This document shows positions 17,539 to 27,315 of a stretch of 64,000 nt of DNA, one piece after another. The notes under the pieces are model-generated. The model searched no databases and was not told where the DNA came from. It saw only the letters and a list, made by a program, of their open reading frames with translations. The stretch comes from Pseudoalteromonas shioyasakiensis (GTDB lineage Bacteria > Pseudomonadota > Gammaproteobacteria > Enterobacterales > Alteromonadaceae): contig NZ_CP077770.1 in NCBI RefSeq assembly GCF_019134595.1, positions 950,001 through 1,014,000 of the forward strand, read 5' to 3'. The translations under genes were made by a program, and so were the position numbers. How positions within the stretch are numbered: position 1 is the stretch's first letter; each line of letters begins with the position of its first letter.

Positions 17539-19107
17539 ATGAGTGCAAATTACGCTTTACTCGATTGGCTAGTATTCGCAAGTTACGGTGCAATTTTATT
17601 GCTAAGTGGCTGGTGGTTTAATCGCAAACGCGCTAACTCAAGCCAAGATTTTTTTCTAGGCGGAAATAGCATGCCAACTTGGATGGTGGCTATTTCTGTT
17701 TTAGCGACTTCGCAGTCAGCTGCCACTTTTATTGGTGGGCCAGATCAAGGCTACCAAGGTGATTTTTCATATATTGCGACCAATATCGGCGCGTTTATTG
17801 CGGCATTTATTGTATCGGCGTTTTTAATTCCAAAGTTTTACCAGCAAAAAGTTTATACGGTCTATGAGTTATTAGAAAAACGCATTGGTCCTAAAGCAAA
17901 GCGACGCAGCGGCTTGATGTACTTATTTGGCCGAGTGTTTGCAAGTGGTGCTCGTTTATATATGGCAGCGATTGCTGTTGCAATGATTTTATACGGCAAT
18001 ATCGATGCAGACAGTGTGGTTGTAGCCACTCTAGTGCTGGCGCTAGCAGGTTTGTTGTATACCATTTTGGGTGGCATTCGCAGTGTTATTTATTCTGATG
18101 TACTGCAAAGTATCGTTTATGTGAGTGCCGCTATTGCGGTTATTTGGAGCTTGCTGAGTGTTATTCCAGCCGATTTTTCGACCATTATTGCAACTTTAAA
18201 TGAACCAAGCCCAGGGGCAGACTCAAAGCTGGCACTGTTTAAGTTTGATTTAGACTTTGGCCCGTCAGGGGTGTTCAACATGGCCTCTGTTTTGACTGGA
18301 TTTGTGCTATTAAATATTGCCGCGTTTGGCCTTGACCAAGATATGACACAACGCTTGTTAACCTGTAAAAGCCCTAAAGAGGGCAGTAAAGCTTTACTAC
18401 TTTCAGTGGTAATGGTGATCCCGGTTATGGCTATTTTTATCTTTATTGGTTTGCTGCTTTATATTGTTTATCAGCAACCTGCATTAATGAATAACGAAGC
18501 TGGGCAAACGGTCGTACAAGAATTTAACGGCGAAAAAATCACTATCTTTATGTACTACGTATTAAACGAAGTACCAGCCGGGGTTAAAGGTTTAGTCAGC
18601 GTGGGTATTATTGCAGCTGCTATTTCTACTTTGAACTCTGGGCTTAGTTCGATGTCTTCAGTCATCGTACAAGATATCTATCGCCCGTATTTAGAAAAAC
18701 ATAACAAGCAAGTAAGCGATCATCACTTTGTAAAAGCGGGTCGTGTGGGTATGGCACTAGTGAGCCTTGCCTTAGCGCTGATGGCTATTCTTTGTTATTT
18801 CTGGCAGCAATACAGTGATATGCCATTATTAAAATTTGCGCTAAGTGTAATGGTATTTTCGTACAGCGGTTTGTTAGGTGTGTATTTTACTACCTTGTTC
18901 ACCAAACGAGGCAGTGAAGGCTCAGTGTTAGCATCACTAATAGCGGGCTTTGTGGTGACCTTATTAATGCAGCCGTACATGATTGACTGGTTACTACCCG
19001 AATCAATGCGCTTTTACTTAGGATTTACTTGGCAGCTATGCATAGGTACATTGCTCGCAACATTGGTGTGTTGCCTTGGTAAAGCGGCAGACGAGAAGAG
19101 TGCGTAA
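17539..19107 (+). CDS. Sodium:solute symporter (SSS family), candidate MurNAc/amino-sugar transporter
   Basis: The 522-residue protein has about 13 hydrophobic segments and the SSS family pattern, including GGNSMPTWMVAIS in the first helices, GGIRSVIYSDVLQ around residue 180 and DQDMTQRLLTCKS. It directly abuts the kinase gene (stop at 19105-19107, ATG at 19108). The neighbours indicate MurNAc, or another amino sugar released by NamZ, as the substrate; the murT-murK-murQ operon described in Tannerella forsythia has a comparable transporter-kinase-etherase logic. There is no PTS MurP gene in the window. Confidence 0.82.
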   Translation: MSANYALLDWLVFASYGAILLLSGWWFNRKRANSSQDFFLGGNSMPTWMVAISVLATSQSAATFIGGPDQGYQGDFSYIATNIGAFIAAFIVSAFLIPKFYQQKVYTVYELLEKRIGPKAKRRSGLMYLFGRVFASGARLYMAAIAVAMILYGNIDADSVVVATLVLALAGLLYTILGGIRSVIYSDVLQSIVYVSAAIAVIWSLLSVIPADFSTIIATLNEPSPGADSKLALFKFDLDFGPSGVFNMASVLTGFVLLNIAAFGLDQDMTQRLLTCKSPKEGSKALLLSVVMVIPVMAIFIFIGLLLYIVYQQPALMNNEAGQTVVQEFNGEKITIFMYYVLNEVPAGVKGLVSVGIIAAAISTLNSGLSSMSSVIVQDIYRPYLEKHNKQVSDHHFVKAGRVGMALVSLALALMAILCYFWQQYSDMPLLKFALSVMVFSYSGLLGVYFTTLFTKRGSEGSVLASLIAGFVVTLLMQPYMIDWLLPESMRFYLGFTWQLCIGTLLATLVCCLGKAADEKSA

Positions 19108-20019
19108 ATGGCTGTACGCTATGTTTTAGCCATCGATGGTGGCGGCACCAAAGTGTTAGCAGAGCTAAAAGAGCAGGCAAGTGGCGCGACTTTTCGTGCA
19201 CAGGCGGGTTCGGCATCAATTTCGAATGATCTTGATTTAGCGTTAGAAAACATTGTTAAAGTGACCCGTGATGTATGCCAGCAAAGTGGTGCAAAGCCTA
19301 ATGAAATTGTCACCGTTATGGGTGTAGCCGGGGGCTCATCGCAGAGCCTTGCAGAGCAATTAACAGTGATGCTCAAGCTGATTTACGAAATAGAATTTGC
19401 CAGTTTGCAAATTACCAGTGATGCAATTACGTCATTATATGGTGCTAATCTTGGTGACCCATGTGTGGTTATTGCTCTTGGCACCGGTGCTGTCGGGGCA
19501 CGATTAAACGCCCAAAAGCAAACTAAGTTGGTGAGTGGCTGGGGCTTTACCATTGATGATTTTGGCGGTGGTGCCCGCATCGGCCTGATGGCTGTGCAGC
19601 AACTATTAAACGATATAGATATTTATGATTTACCAAAAAGCCGATTAACGATTCGTTTGAGTGAGCAGCTAGGATGCACTCGTCAAACAATTAGTAGTTG
19701 GCTTAAACAAGCAAAACCCGCGGATTATGCAGCATTTAGCCCGTTGGTGTTTAGCTTACAAAACGACTGTGAGGCGGCAAAAGCGGTATTAACAGAGCAC
19801 ACCCAATCGGTGGTTCGGTTAATAGATAAAAGCCGAGGTAATTCGCCATTACCGGTGATTTTAATTGGTGGTTTGGCGAAAGTCAGCCAACCGTTATTGC
19901 CACTGGCCTTACAAAACGAATTATCTCCTTGTAAGGGAGATTCATTAACTGGTGCCGCCATTTTAGCGGCAAAGCATTACCATGACATTATTGAAAAAGG
20001 ACAACCCAATGAGCCCTGA
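19108..20019 (+). CDS. murK: BadF/BadG-family sugar kinase, probable MurNAc/GlcNAc kinase
   Basis: A 303-residue ASKHA-fold kinase. The phosphate-1 motif [13 protein letters not shown] is at residues 6-18, GTGAVGAR near 127, and [10 protein letters not shown] near 150, which is the pattern of the BcrAD/BadF/BadG family that includes N-acetylglucosamine kinases and the MurNAc/GlcNAc kinase MurK of Clostridium. It would produce MurNAc-6-phosphate for MurQ, whose gene overlaps this one by 11 bp. Substrate preference (MurNAc or GlcNAc) cannot be decided from sequence. Confidence 0.8.
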   Translation: MAVRYVLAIDGGGTKVLAELKEQASGATFRAQAGSASISNDLDLALENIVKVTRDVCQQSGAKPNEIVTVMGVAGGSSQSLAEQLTVMLKLIYEIEFASLQITSDAITSLYGANLGDPCVVIALGTGAVGARLNAQKQTKLVSGWGFTIDDFGGGARIGLMAVQQLLNDIDIYDLPKSRLTIRLSEQLGCTRQTISSWLKQAKPADYAAFSPLVFSLQNDCEAAKAVLTEHTQSVVRLIDKSRGNSPLPVILIGGLAKVSQPLLPLALQNELSPCKGDSLTGAAILAAKHYHDIIEKGQPNEP

Positions 20020-20944
20020 GCACGTCTTTAAGCAACAACGTGAGTTACTCGAAGAGTTAAACGGTATTGTCTCTGAAGGACAAAACCCTGACACTTTGGA
20101 TATCGATCTGCTCAGCTCCACTGAGATCCTCACTAAAATCAATAATGAAGATCACAAAGTAGCGGGTGCCGTGAAACTTGTGATCCCACAAATTAGTGAA
20201 GCTGTCGATCATGTCGTTGAAGCATTTCAACAAGGTGGCAGGTTAATTTACATTGGTGCTGGCACCAGTGGTCGCTTGGGTATTTTGGATGCGGTTGAAT
20301 GTGCGCCTACCTATAGCGTAAGCGATCAACAAGTGCTCGGTATTATTGCTGGTGGTGACACCGCGGTTAAAAAAGCCGTAGAAGGCGCTGAAGATAGCAC
20401 TACGTTTGCTATTGAAGACTTAAAAAATGCCAATTTAACTAGTAAAGATGTCGTGGTTGGCATTGCTGCCAGTGGTCGTACACCGTATGTTTGCTCAGCA
20501 ATTGAATACGCTAAATCGTTAGGTTGTGTCACTGTGGGTGTTACTTGTAACCCTGATTCAGCAGTGATGCGTTTACCACAAATTGGCATTTGCCCTGTGG
20601 TGGGTGCAGAGGCCGTTACTGGTTCTACACGTATGAAATCGGGTACTGCACAGAAGCTGGTGTTGAATATGCTAAGCACAGCTAGCATGATCCGCACAGG
20701 TAAGGTGTATAAAAACTTGATGGTTGATGTAAATGCTAGTAATGAAAAGCTGCACGCTCGTGCTATTCGTATTGTGATGCAAGCAACAGATTGTACACAG
20801 CAGCAAGCTGTGGATGCATTAAAGCAAGCAGAGCAAAGCGCAAAACTGGCTATTTTAATTGTGTTAACTGGAAAGCCAGCCCCTGAAGCAAAACAGTTAT
20901 TGTCAAAAGCGGGTGGCTTTTTACGTAAGGCGGTTGAAGAATAA
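20009..20944 (+). CDS. murQ: N-acetylmuramic acid 6-phosphate etherase
   Basis: A 311-residue SIS-domain protein starting at the ATG at 20009, which has AAAAAGGA 7 nt upstream; the open frame begins earlier at 19982 without a site. The sugar-phosphate-binding motif [13 protein letters not shown] is near residue 80, ASGRTPYV near 155 and [12 protein letters not shown] near 205; these are MurQ hallmarks. It splits MurNAc-6-P into GlcNAc-6-P and D-lactate. Its ATG lies within the kinase gene and its stop overlaps the namZ start (TAATG), so translation of the four-gene operon is probably coupled. Confidence 0.94.
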   Translation: MSPEHVFKQQRELLEELNGIVSEGQNPDTLDIDLLSSTEILTKINNEDHKVAGAVKLVIPQISEAVDHVVEAFQQGGRLIYIGAGTSGRLGILDAVECAPTYSVSDQQVLGIIAGGDTAVKKAVEGAEDSTTFAIEDLKNANLTSKDVVVGIAASGRTPYVCSAIEYAKSLGCVTVGVTCNPDSAVMRLPQIGICPVVGAEAVTGSTRMKSGTAQKLVLNMLSTASMIRTGKVYKNLMVDVNASNEKLHARAIRIVMQATDCTQQQAVDALKQAEQSAKLAILIVLTGKPAPEAKQLLSKAGGFLRKAVEE

Positions 20945-22122
20945 TGCGTTTATTAGCTGTTTTACTGGTTAGTTGTTTTGCGCTTATAGGTTGCCAAGAA
21001 ACACCTGCACAAGCGCCTAAAAATGCACAACCTTTGCAGGTGGGCGCGGCCAATTTTCAAGCCTATGTACCTGCATTAAAAGGGAAACGTGTTGGCTTGG
21101 TAGTTAATCAAACATCTGTGGTTAATGGTCAACATTTAGTTGATGCATTACTTGATAAAGGCGTTGTCGTTAGCAAAATATTTGCCCCAGAGCATGGCTT
21201 TCGCGGCGACCATGACGCTGGTGCTCACATTAAAAGCACAGTAGATGCTAAAACCGGCATTGATGTTGTGTCGATTTATGGCAGTAATAAAAAGCCAAGC
21301 CCTGAGATGCTTGCTGATTTAGACGTTATTATTTTTGATATTCAAGATGTTGGTGTGCGTTTTTACACTTATATCAGCTCAATGCACTACGTGATGGAAG
21401 CCGCCGCTGAAAATGGTAAACAGGTAGTGGTACTCGATAGACCAAACCCTAATATTGCTTATGTTGATGGGCCTATCCTTGACCTACAATTTCGCTCATT
21501 TGTTGGCATGCACGAAATACCTGTTTTACACGGTATGACAGTGGCTGAGCTTGCTCAGATGATCAAAGGCGAAGGTTGGATAAATGACGCTGATAAGCTT
21601 GAACTAAGTGTCGTGCCTGTTACGAATTATGACCGCACTATGGCTTATGAGCTACCAATAAAACCAAGTCCTAACTTACCAAATGCCCAATCAATTGCGC
21701 TATATCCGTCATTGTGTTTCTTTGAGGCAACGCCTGTGACTATTGGCCGGGGTACTGATTTTCCGTTTCAAGTCGTTGGTTACTCGCCAGTTAAACTCGG
21801 CGAATTTAGCTTTACGCCAAGGGCGATTAAAGGCGCTTCAATGCACCCTAAATTCAAAGGGGTTAAAGTATTTGGTAAAGACTTACGAGATGCTGATATT
21901 CACGGCCTAGATTTAAGCTTGTTTATTTCGGCTTATCAAAAGCTAACTGCGAATGATCAAACGTTTTTTGAACGCGCTGATTTTATGGATAAACTTGCAG
22001 GTACTGATAAATTACGTTTAGCTATTGAAGCAGGCCAAACTGAGCAGCAAATAAAGCAAAGCTGGCAAGCCGACTTAAGTGCTTTTAAACGAAAGCGCTC
22101 CCCATATTTGCTGTATCAATAA
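20944..22122 (+). CDS. namZ: Exo-beta-N-acetylmuramidase NamZ (DUF1343, GH171), lipoprotein
   Basis: A 392-residue lipoprotein (lipobox LIGC, Cys17). The DUF1343 pattern is clear: GKRVGLVVNQTSV, FAPEHGFRGDHDAGAH, DIQDVGVRFYTYISSM, DRPNPN and GRGTDFPFQVVG. The Bacillus YbbC founder of this family is an exo-beta-N-acetylmuramidase that removes MurNAc from the non-reducing end of glycan chains. Its fixed place after murQ fits release of MurNAc that the symporter and kinase then use. A terminator follows. Confidence 0.88.
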   Translation: MRLLAVLLVSCFALIGCQETPAQAPKNAQPLQVGAANFQAYVPALKGKRVGLVVNQTSVVNGQHLVDALLDKGVVVSKIFAPEHGFRGDHDAGAHIKSTVDAKTGIDVVSIYGSNKKPSPEMLADLDVIIFDIQDVGVRFYTYISSMHYVMEAAAENGKQVVVLDRPNPNIAYVDGPILDLQFRSFVGMHEIPVLHGMTVAELAQMIKGEGWINDADKLELSVVPVTNYDRTMAYELPIKPSPNLPNAQSIALYPSLCFFEATPVTIGRGTDFPFQVVGYSPVKLGEFSFTPRAIKGASMHPKFKGVKVFGKDLRDADIHGLDLSLFISAYQKLTANDQTFFERADFMDKLAGTDKLRLAIEAGQTEQQIKQSWQADLSAFKRKRSPYLLYQ

Positions 22123-22154
22123 TAACTAGATAATTAGCTAACTAGATAAATAAC

Positions 22155-22179
22155 AACGAGGCGCTTGCCTCGTTTTTTT
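22155..22179 (+). terminator. Rho-independent terminator after namZ
   Basis: AACGAGGC / GCCTCGTT with a short loop and T7. Confidence 0.88.
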
Positions 22180-22232
22180 ATACCCATAAAAAGCTGTGTT
22201 ATATTAAGGAACTTGATTTATAAGGATATACC

Positions 22233-22670
22233 ATGAAGACTTTTTTCAGTTTAAGCATAACTGTATTCGCTTTACTAGCTGGCTGCTCACAACTCCCAAA
22301 CAGTGCAACAAGTAACTCAACCGATGTACTTGACCTTCGTGATGATAAAAACGCAGCAGAGCAGCTGTGGACACTTAAACATGCAACAAAGCCCAGTTAC
22401 CCTAAAGCAGCTTTAATATCTAAGCAGACGGGCTGTGCGCGCTTTATTATTACTATTGATAAACAAGGTAATACCACCGATATTCGTTTTGTAGAGAGCT
22501 TCCCTGAAGGGCTGTTTATAGATGTGTCGCGAGAGTCGCTTAAAAATTGGCAGTGGCAAGCCAGTAAAAGTAATAGCGAGTCGCGAGCGATAACCCGAAC
22601 GGTGCAGCTCGACTACTTTATGAAAGAGGCTGTTAATATGGATGCCGCAAAAGCATTTTGTACAATTTAA
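22233..22670 (+). CDS. Small lipoprotein with a TonB C-terminal-like domain
   Basis: A 145-residue lipoprotein (LLAGC, Cys18). Residues ~45-130 follow the TonB C-terminal fold: PSYPKAALISKQTGCARFIITIDKQG, VESFPEG, then SLKNWQWQAS and a last strand TVQLDYF. It has no transmembrane anchor or Pro-rich linker, so it cannot be a classic energy transducer. Two Cys (in TGCARF and the C-terminal FCTI) could form a disulfide. It has its own position between the namZ terminator and the receptor terminator. Confidence 0.7.
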   Translation: MKTFFSLSITVFALLAGCSQLPNSATSNSTDVLDLRDDKNAAEQLWTLKHATKPSYPKAALISKQTGCARFIITIDKQGNTTDIRFVESFPEGLFIDVSRESLKNWQWQASKSNSESRAITRTVQLDYFMKEAVNMDAAKAFCTI

Positions 22671-22692
22671 GCTTTTACTGTTTTTAAGGCAT

Positions 22693-22717
22693 AAAAAAGG
22701 GCCGCAATGGCGGCCCC
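22693..22717 (-). terminator. Terminator of the TonB-dependent receptor gene
   Basis: GGGCCGC / GCGGCCC with loop AATG, preceded by A6 (U6 on the minus strand). Confidence 0.85.
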
Positions 22718-22734
22718 CAACAGGATTGATTAAC

Positions 22735-25700
22735 TTAGAACTTGAAGTTAAACGACAGCTGCACGCGACGTGGGCTGTAGTAGTTACGATACTCACCAAA
22801 GGTTTCTGACGATACATATGGGTTATTGTTATAACCTGTTTGACGGTCAAATACGTTAAAGATATCAGCACGGAATTGTAGTTCCATGTCACCTGAGAAT
22901 TTAAAGTCTTGGGTGTAGTTTAAGTCAAGTTGCCAGTGACTAGGGCTACGACGACTACCCGCAGGTTCGCTGTAGCGTGTGGTACCACTTGAGTAACCGT
23001 AGATTGAGCCATCCCATGCTTCCCAAGGTTTACCCGACTGGAATACAAAGTATGCACCAATGTTTGCATCCCATGGCACTGTATAGTAACCATAGACTTT
23101 TACTTTATGCGGCTTATCACCTGATAATGTACCGTATTTGTAATCCCAAGAATAACGACCACGGCCATCACCATAGTTTGAAGAACCAATGAAGGTATTA
23201 GCATCTGTTGTTGCTGTGGTGTTATCTTGGTCGAAGTTACCGTAGTAATGGCTCCAAACATAAGAAGCATTGATGTAGCTGTTTTCACCTAGGTATTCAG
23301 CTTCGATGCTAGCTTCCCAGTATTTGGTTTCGCCGCCATCTACTTCGGCAATAACATAAGAAGAACCACCAATTTCATCACGGATTTCATCTAGGTTATC
23401 TACATATAAACCTTTATCTGCAATATGCTGTGGCACGCCATCAGCATCAACGCCAGAGTAGTCGGTTAAACGCGCATTGTTTGGCATATCTTCCCAGAAA
23501 TGCGATGCTTTACGGTGACGAACGTGAGCGCGTAATACTAAATCAGAACCCACATATTTAGTGGTACCAAGTGTAAACTCTTTGATTTGACGAGGTGTTA
23601 AATCATCAGCAAATACTTTACCTGATGAACCTTGACGTGGTTCTGCGTAAATTACGTTACCCGCTTCATCAAATTCAACTTCGATTTCGGCACGGGTATT
23701 CCGGTCCCAAGAGGCTGCACGCGCTAATGAGCTTGCTTCTGGGTTATACATTGAGAAGTTAGCAAATACAGAGTCTTGATCTGCGTAGTTCCAATTCACA
23801 CCTAAACGAGGTTGGATCATATCTGACCAATCTGTTTGATACATTTCGTATTTTTCGCCTGGTGCTAACTCATAACCAGAGAGCGTGCCTGATGCCGATT
23901 TAAGACCTTGACCATACCAAGTATCGCGGCTAACGAGCACACCCACATTGTAAGTCCAATCACCTACTTCAATCGTATCGTTGATTTCAAAGTTCAGTGT
24001 TTCCATTTCTGAGTTAATAGCAGAAACCGCCTCTCCACCTGCTACTAAGCTCATTTGTTGCACGCGAGCACGGTAAATAACTGGCGCAGAGCTGCCTTCT
24101 TCTAAACTTTCATCGAGGCCGCCAACATAAGAGATTCTACCCCAGCCATTTGAAAGGCGAGACAGTACTTCTTTACTTTCTTTCCATTCACCACCTAAAT
24201 GTAATGTATGGTAACTATCGCCCCAGCTAAATTCATGTTCTAGATTTAACTCAAAGCTATCACGGTAAAAGTCGATATTATCGTATTGGTAATACGCACC
24301 AACACCGCCGCCACCTCGCATTTGCCCATCTTCGGTATAACCGTATTGTGCAATTAGTGGCGCTGCGCCGGCATTATATGCAGCAATTTGCTCTGCTGTG
24401 TAGTTATCATCAGCATCTAATAAGCTCGGGACGCTGAAGTAACCCATTTCAGTTAGATTACTTAAGTCAAGTTGACCCGTTAACGATGGTACTACAGATA
24501 GTTTTGTATCTGGTGTGGTACCAGATTCTATCTCTAATTTACTGTATTGGAATGAAAGAGTAGTTGCATCACCTAACAGCCACGAACCATCTAAAGTAAA
24601 GATATCTTGGTCGGCTGCATCACCTGCAGAGACACTGTCAGTTTCGTAAGCGCCAACAGAGCGACCTTCGATAGTTTTTTCTGAGGTCCGCTGTGAAATA
24701 TTAATTAAAATATCGTCAGTAGGTGCCCACGTTAACTTACCAAAGTATTCATCGCGTACATTTTTATAGTCTTTTACTTCACCATAGGCTGTATCTTTAT
24801 TAGTACGAGTTTCTTCAGGACGATAATAAGAAGTATAAAAGTATAAGGTGTCTTCAATAAGTGGGCCGCCTAAACTTGCTGTTAACCAGCTTTTATCGAG
24901 CTCATAGCTTTCTTGGCCTGTTGGTGTTGCCACTAAACTCTTAGGTTGAACTTTGTATTCAACATTACCGTGGAATTCGTCAGTACCTGATTTTGATACG
25001 GTGTTAATTGAGAAACCACCTGAGCGGTTAAAGCCAACGGCTTTTGCACCACCGCGGTCCATAGTTACGTAGGCAACATCATGGGTTGATGGCTCTGATG
25101 CTAAGTTACCAAACATAGGTAGAGATACATCAACACCGTCAAAGCCGTACGAGTTATCAACCCCTGAGCCACCCGCAGACGGACCAAGGGTTGCGTTTTC
25201 AGATAACTCAACACCTGGTACAAGTTTTAGTAGGTCACGGTAATCTTGACCAACTGGCACGCTGTTGATTGCTTCTTCACCTAATGAGTTAGTGAGTGCA
25301 GATTTACCTTGGCGGAACAATTTACTGCCGGTGACCGTGATGACTTCAACGTTTTCGTTAGCACCACCCATAGTGACGTTTAGGCTCGAAGCTTGCTCAA
25401 GTAAAACATCCACAGTCATGGTTTGAGTTACACCGTTTTTATCGGTGAAAGTCAGTTCATAAGTACCCGGTTTTAATTGCGGTAAGTCGTAGCTGCCGTC
25501 TTCTCGCGTAACGACAGTTCGTGGCTTTGGCATCACATTACTTTTTGCAGTAACTGTGATCCCCGCCAGTGACTGCTGCGCTTCTGGTGATGATACTTTA
25601 CCTTTGATACTACCAGTTAGATTTGCAAAGGCTGGTGCGCTGGCGAGTGCCGCGGCCATAACAACACCGGTGAAGGCTGTTTTCTTTGCGCGAAGTGCAT

Positions 25701-25755
25701 TGCTAGTCGCTTTTGCTATATAGCTCATTGCGAGTGTGGATGCATGTTGTTTCAT
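22735..25755 (-). CDS. TonB-dependent outer membrane receptor, Oar-like with N-terminal carboxypeptidase-regulatory domain
   Basis: A 1006-residue protein with a long signal peptide ending near APAFA, then a carboxypeptidase regulatory-like beta-sandwich (about residues 46-130, with GKVSSPEAQ...REDGSYDLPQLKPGTYEL), a plug (VITVTGSKL... to about 260) and a 22-strand-type barrel. The C-terminus ends in aromatic Phe (SFNFKF), as needed for barrel insertion. Oar-type receptors import large or protein/peptide-like substrates. Its position between namZ and murR suggests uptake of peptidoglycan fragments; this is inference. Confidence 0.85.
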   Translation of the reverse strand: MKQHASTLAMSYIAKATSNALRAKKTAFTGVVMAAALASAPAFANLTGSIKGKVSSPEAQQSLAGITVTAKSNVMPKPRTVVTREDGSYDLPQLKPGTYELTFTDKNGVTQTMTVDVLLEQASSLNVTMGGANENVEVITVTGSKLFRQGKSALTNSLGEEAINSVPVGQDYRDLLKLVPGVELSENATLGPSAGGSGVDNSYGFDGVDVSLPMFGNLASEPSTHDVAYVTMDRGGAKAVGFNRSGGFSINTVSKSGTDEFHGNVEYKVQPKSLVATPTGQESYELDKSWLTASLGGPLIEDTLYFYTSYYRPEETRTNKDTAYGEVKDYKNVRDEYFGKLTWAPTDDILINISQRTSEKTIEGRSVGAYETDSVSAGDAADQDIFTLDGSWLLGDATTLSFQYSKLEIESGTTPDTKLSVVPSLTGQLDLSNLTEMGYFSVPSLLDADDNYTAEQIAAYNAGAAPLIAQYGYTEDGQMRGGGGVGAYYQYDNIDFYRDSFELNLEHEFSWGDSYHTLHLGGEWKESKEVLSRLSNGWGRISYVGGLDESLEEGSSAPVIYRARVQQMSLVAGGEAVSAINSEMETLNFEINDTIEVGDWTYNVGVLVSRDTWYGQGLKSASGTLSGYELAPGEKYEMYQTDWSDMIQPRLGVNWNYADQDSVFANFSMYNPEASSLARAASWDRNTRAEIEVEFDEAGNVIYAEPRQGSSGKVFADDLTPRQIKEFTLGTTKYVGSDLVLRAHVRHRKASHFWEDMPNNARLTDYSGVDADGVPQHIADKGLYVDNLDEIRDEIGGSSYVIAEVDGGETKYWEASIEAEYLGENSYINASYVWSHYYGNFDQDNTTATTDANTFIGSSNYGDGRGRYSWDYKYGTLSGDKPHKVKVYGYYTVPWDANIGAYFVFQSGKPWEAWDGSIYGYSSGTTRYSEPAGSRRSPSHWQLDLNYTQDFKFSGDMELQFRADIFNVFDRQTGYNNNPYVSSETFGEYRNYYSPRRVQLSFNFKF

Positions 25756-26078
25756 TGTTTCCCGTCCTTATATTTATATGCTTTGCTGGACTACTTACCC
25801 AATTGAGACTTATGAACTTTAAAATTATGTTGCCCATATATTAAACAGGTGTTATTTAAGTTGGTCAAGAATATTTTTTCATTTAAAGGTTGGTTTTTAG
25901 GAATAAAATATATAACCGATTTTAGGTAAAACTCAGTAATGACTTGCTTTAACGGGGTGCTAATTTATTCTTAGTACAATTTTGTAAGAAATTATGATTT
26001 TAAAGTCAGTCGCTTATCGCAATTGTTTAGTAGTTTAGAGGAGAAAGGGGATTGTTAAACTGCATCCTAAATTAGGCA
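25756..26078. promoter_or_regulatory. AT-rich promoter region of the TonB-dependent receptor
   Basis: No gene in this stretch. It must hold the receptor promoter on the minus strand. Only a half-site of the putative MurR operator (minus-strand TTATTCCT near 25899-25906) is visible; no full palindrome. Confidence 0.4.
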
Positions 26079-26103
26079 TAAAAAAAGCAGCCTGAGCTGC
26101 TTT
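26079..26103 (-). terminator. Terminator of the murR-like gene
   Basis: AAAGCAGC / GCTGCTTT with loop CTGA and U6 on the minus strand. Confidence 0.85.
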
Positions 26104-26132
26104 AAAGTATTTATATAACCTTATTGAAGAAA

Positions 26133-26978
26133 TTAGTTATTCTTAAATTCGCCAACAACTTCATTAGAATGTTCTAGTAACTTACGACCTTGGCGGCTTG
26201 ACTGTGTTAGAGCAATAAACAAAATATCAATGACAAAATCTTGTGCCGTACGCGCTAAAATTGACGATAAACGTACAGATTCGCCTTCAGCAACCGAATA
26301 AAGTTTTACATCTGCTGAGTCGGCGACAAGGCTGCTACCAAATTTTGTTACTGAAATCACCGAACTCGCATTTCTTTTGGCGTGCTTTACAACTTCGGCA
26401 ATTTCGCGAGTCATACCTGACTCACTTATCGCGATAACCAAATCACCTTTTGAAAAGGTCGCAACATACGCTAGTTGTGCATGCCCATCGGGCTCTGCAA
26501 TAGCAGGCATACCGAGCTTTTGTAATTTATAAGAAAAATCTTTTGCAACCAGTGCTGAGCCACCTAAACCACAAATTAAAATGCGCTTTGCAGATTTTAA
26601 TAGCTCTACCGCCTTTTCGACTGCCGGTGCTTCGTTGAGGTTTTTGGTTTCGGTTAATACCGCCAATTTACTGCTTAATAGTTTTTCGGCAATTTGCTCT
26701 AGCGAGTCATTCAGAGTGATCTTGCCATGTAGCTTAGGTTCGCTAGTTTCATCATTTAGGGCATCGATCACGGCAAGCTTAAAAGCAGGGAAGCCTTTAT
26801 AACCTAACTTTTGCGAAAACTTCACCACACTTGATTGGCTTACACCAACCACTTTTGCTAGTTCAACCGATGATAAATTACGAATGGCATTCGCTGAATT
26901 TAAAGTAAAGTCAGCAAGCTTAGCTTCGCTGCTCGATAGAGATTGGCGTAAGGCTTTAATTTTTACAAAAGTAGACAT
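26133..26978 (-). CDS. murR: RpiR-family transcriptional regulator, MurR-like
   Basis: The 281-residue protein has an N-terminal HTH_6 domain (residues ~1-78, with VVGVSQSSVVKFSQKLGYKG as the recognition region) and a C-terminal SIS sugar-phosphate-binding domain (GLGGSALVAKDFSYKLQ; ISESGMTREIAEVV). MurR proteins of this family bind MurNAc-6-P and repress murQ genes. I chose ATG 26978; an in-frame GTG at 26987 lacks a ribosome-binding site. It is divergent from the amidase fusion gene, and two GGAATA-type motifs lie between them. The specific ligand is inferred from context. Confidence 0.82.
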   Translation of the reverse strand: MSTFVKIKALRQSLSSSEAKLADFTLNSANAIRNLSSVELAKVVGVSQSSVVKFSQKLGYKGFPAFKLAVIDALNDETSEPKLHGKITLNDSLEQIAEKLLSSKLAVLTETKNLNEAPAVEKAVELLKSAKRILICGLGGSALVAKDFSYKLQKLGMPAIAEPDGHAQLAYVATFSKGDLVIAISESGMTREIAEVVKHAKRNASSVISVTKFGSSLVADSADVKLYSVAEGESVRLSSILARTAQDFVIDILFIALTQSSRQGRKLLEHSNEVVGEFKNN

Positions 26979-26987
26979 AGGACTCAC

Positions 26988-27315
26988 TTTGTTTGCTTAA
27001 CTTAGTCAAAGCGCAAAGCGATGGTTCTATTATAAACACAGGGCTTGGGCGCATTGTTTGCTTAACACGACGACTTATTTTTGTTTTAGCAGACCTAAGT
27101 TTGGAATATTTTTCTTAATTTAGATGGAATAATATAGTTTTATTCCATAATAGATACAACTCTAATTATTGAGATAGCTCTATTTTTAGTAACTTAGCGA
27201 TAATGTATGCTTTTTATTCTTTAAATGTGAAATAAAATATTTTACATGTTAAGTGGGTGTTGCTACTGTATTGCTGAGAATCGTCAACGCTTAAATCATC
27301 AGGTATGAATCTGTT
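26988..27315. promoter_or_regulatory. Divergent promoter region murR / amidase fusion
   Basis: This 328-bp AT-rich stretch has no gene. It carries the operator-like palindrome at 27124-27148 and a nearby TTGGAATATT (27101-27110) half-site. Confidence 0.5.
27124..27148. promoter_or_regulatory. Candidate MurR-type operator between murR and the amidase fusion gene
   Basis: ATGGAATAA and TTATTCCAT form perfect 9-bp arms with a 7-bp spacer. The arm core TGGAATA matches the 17498-17514 site, although spacing differs (9 versus 3 bp between TGGAATA and TATTCCA). Confidence 0.55.
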
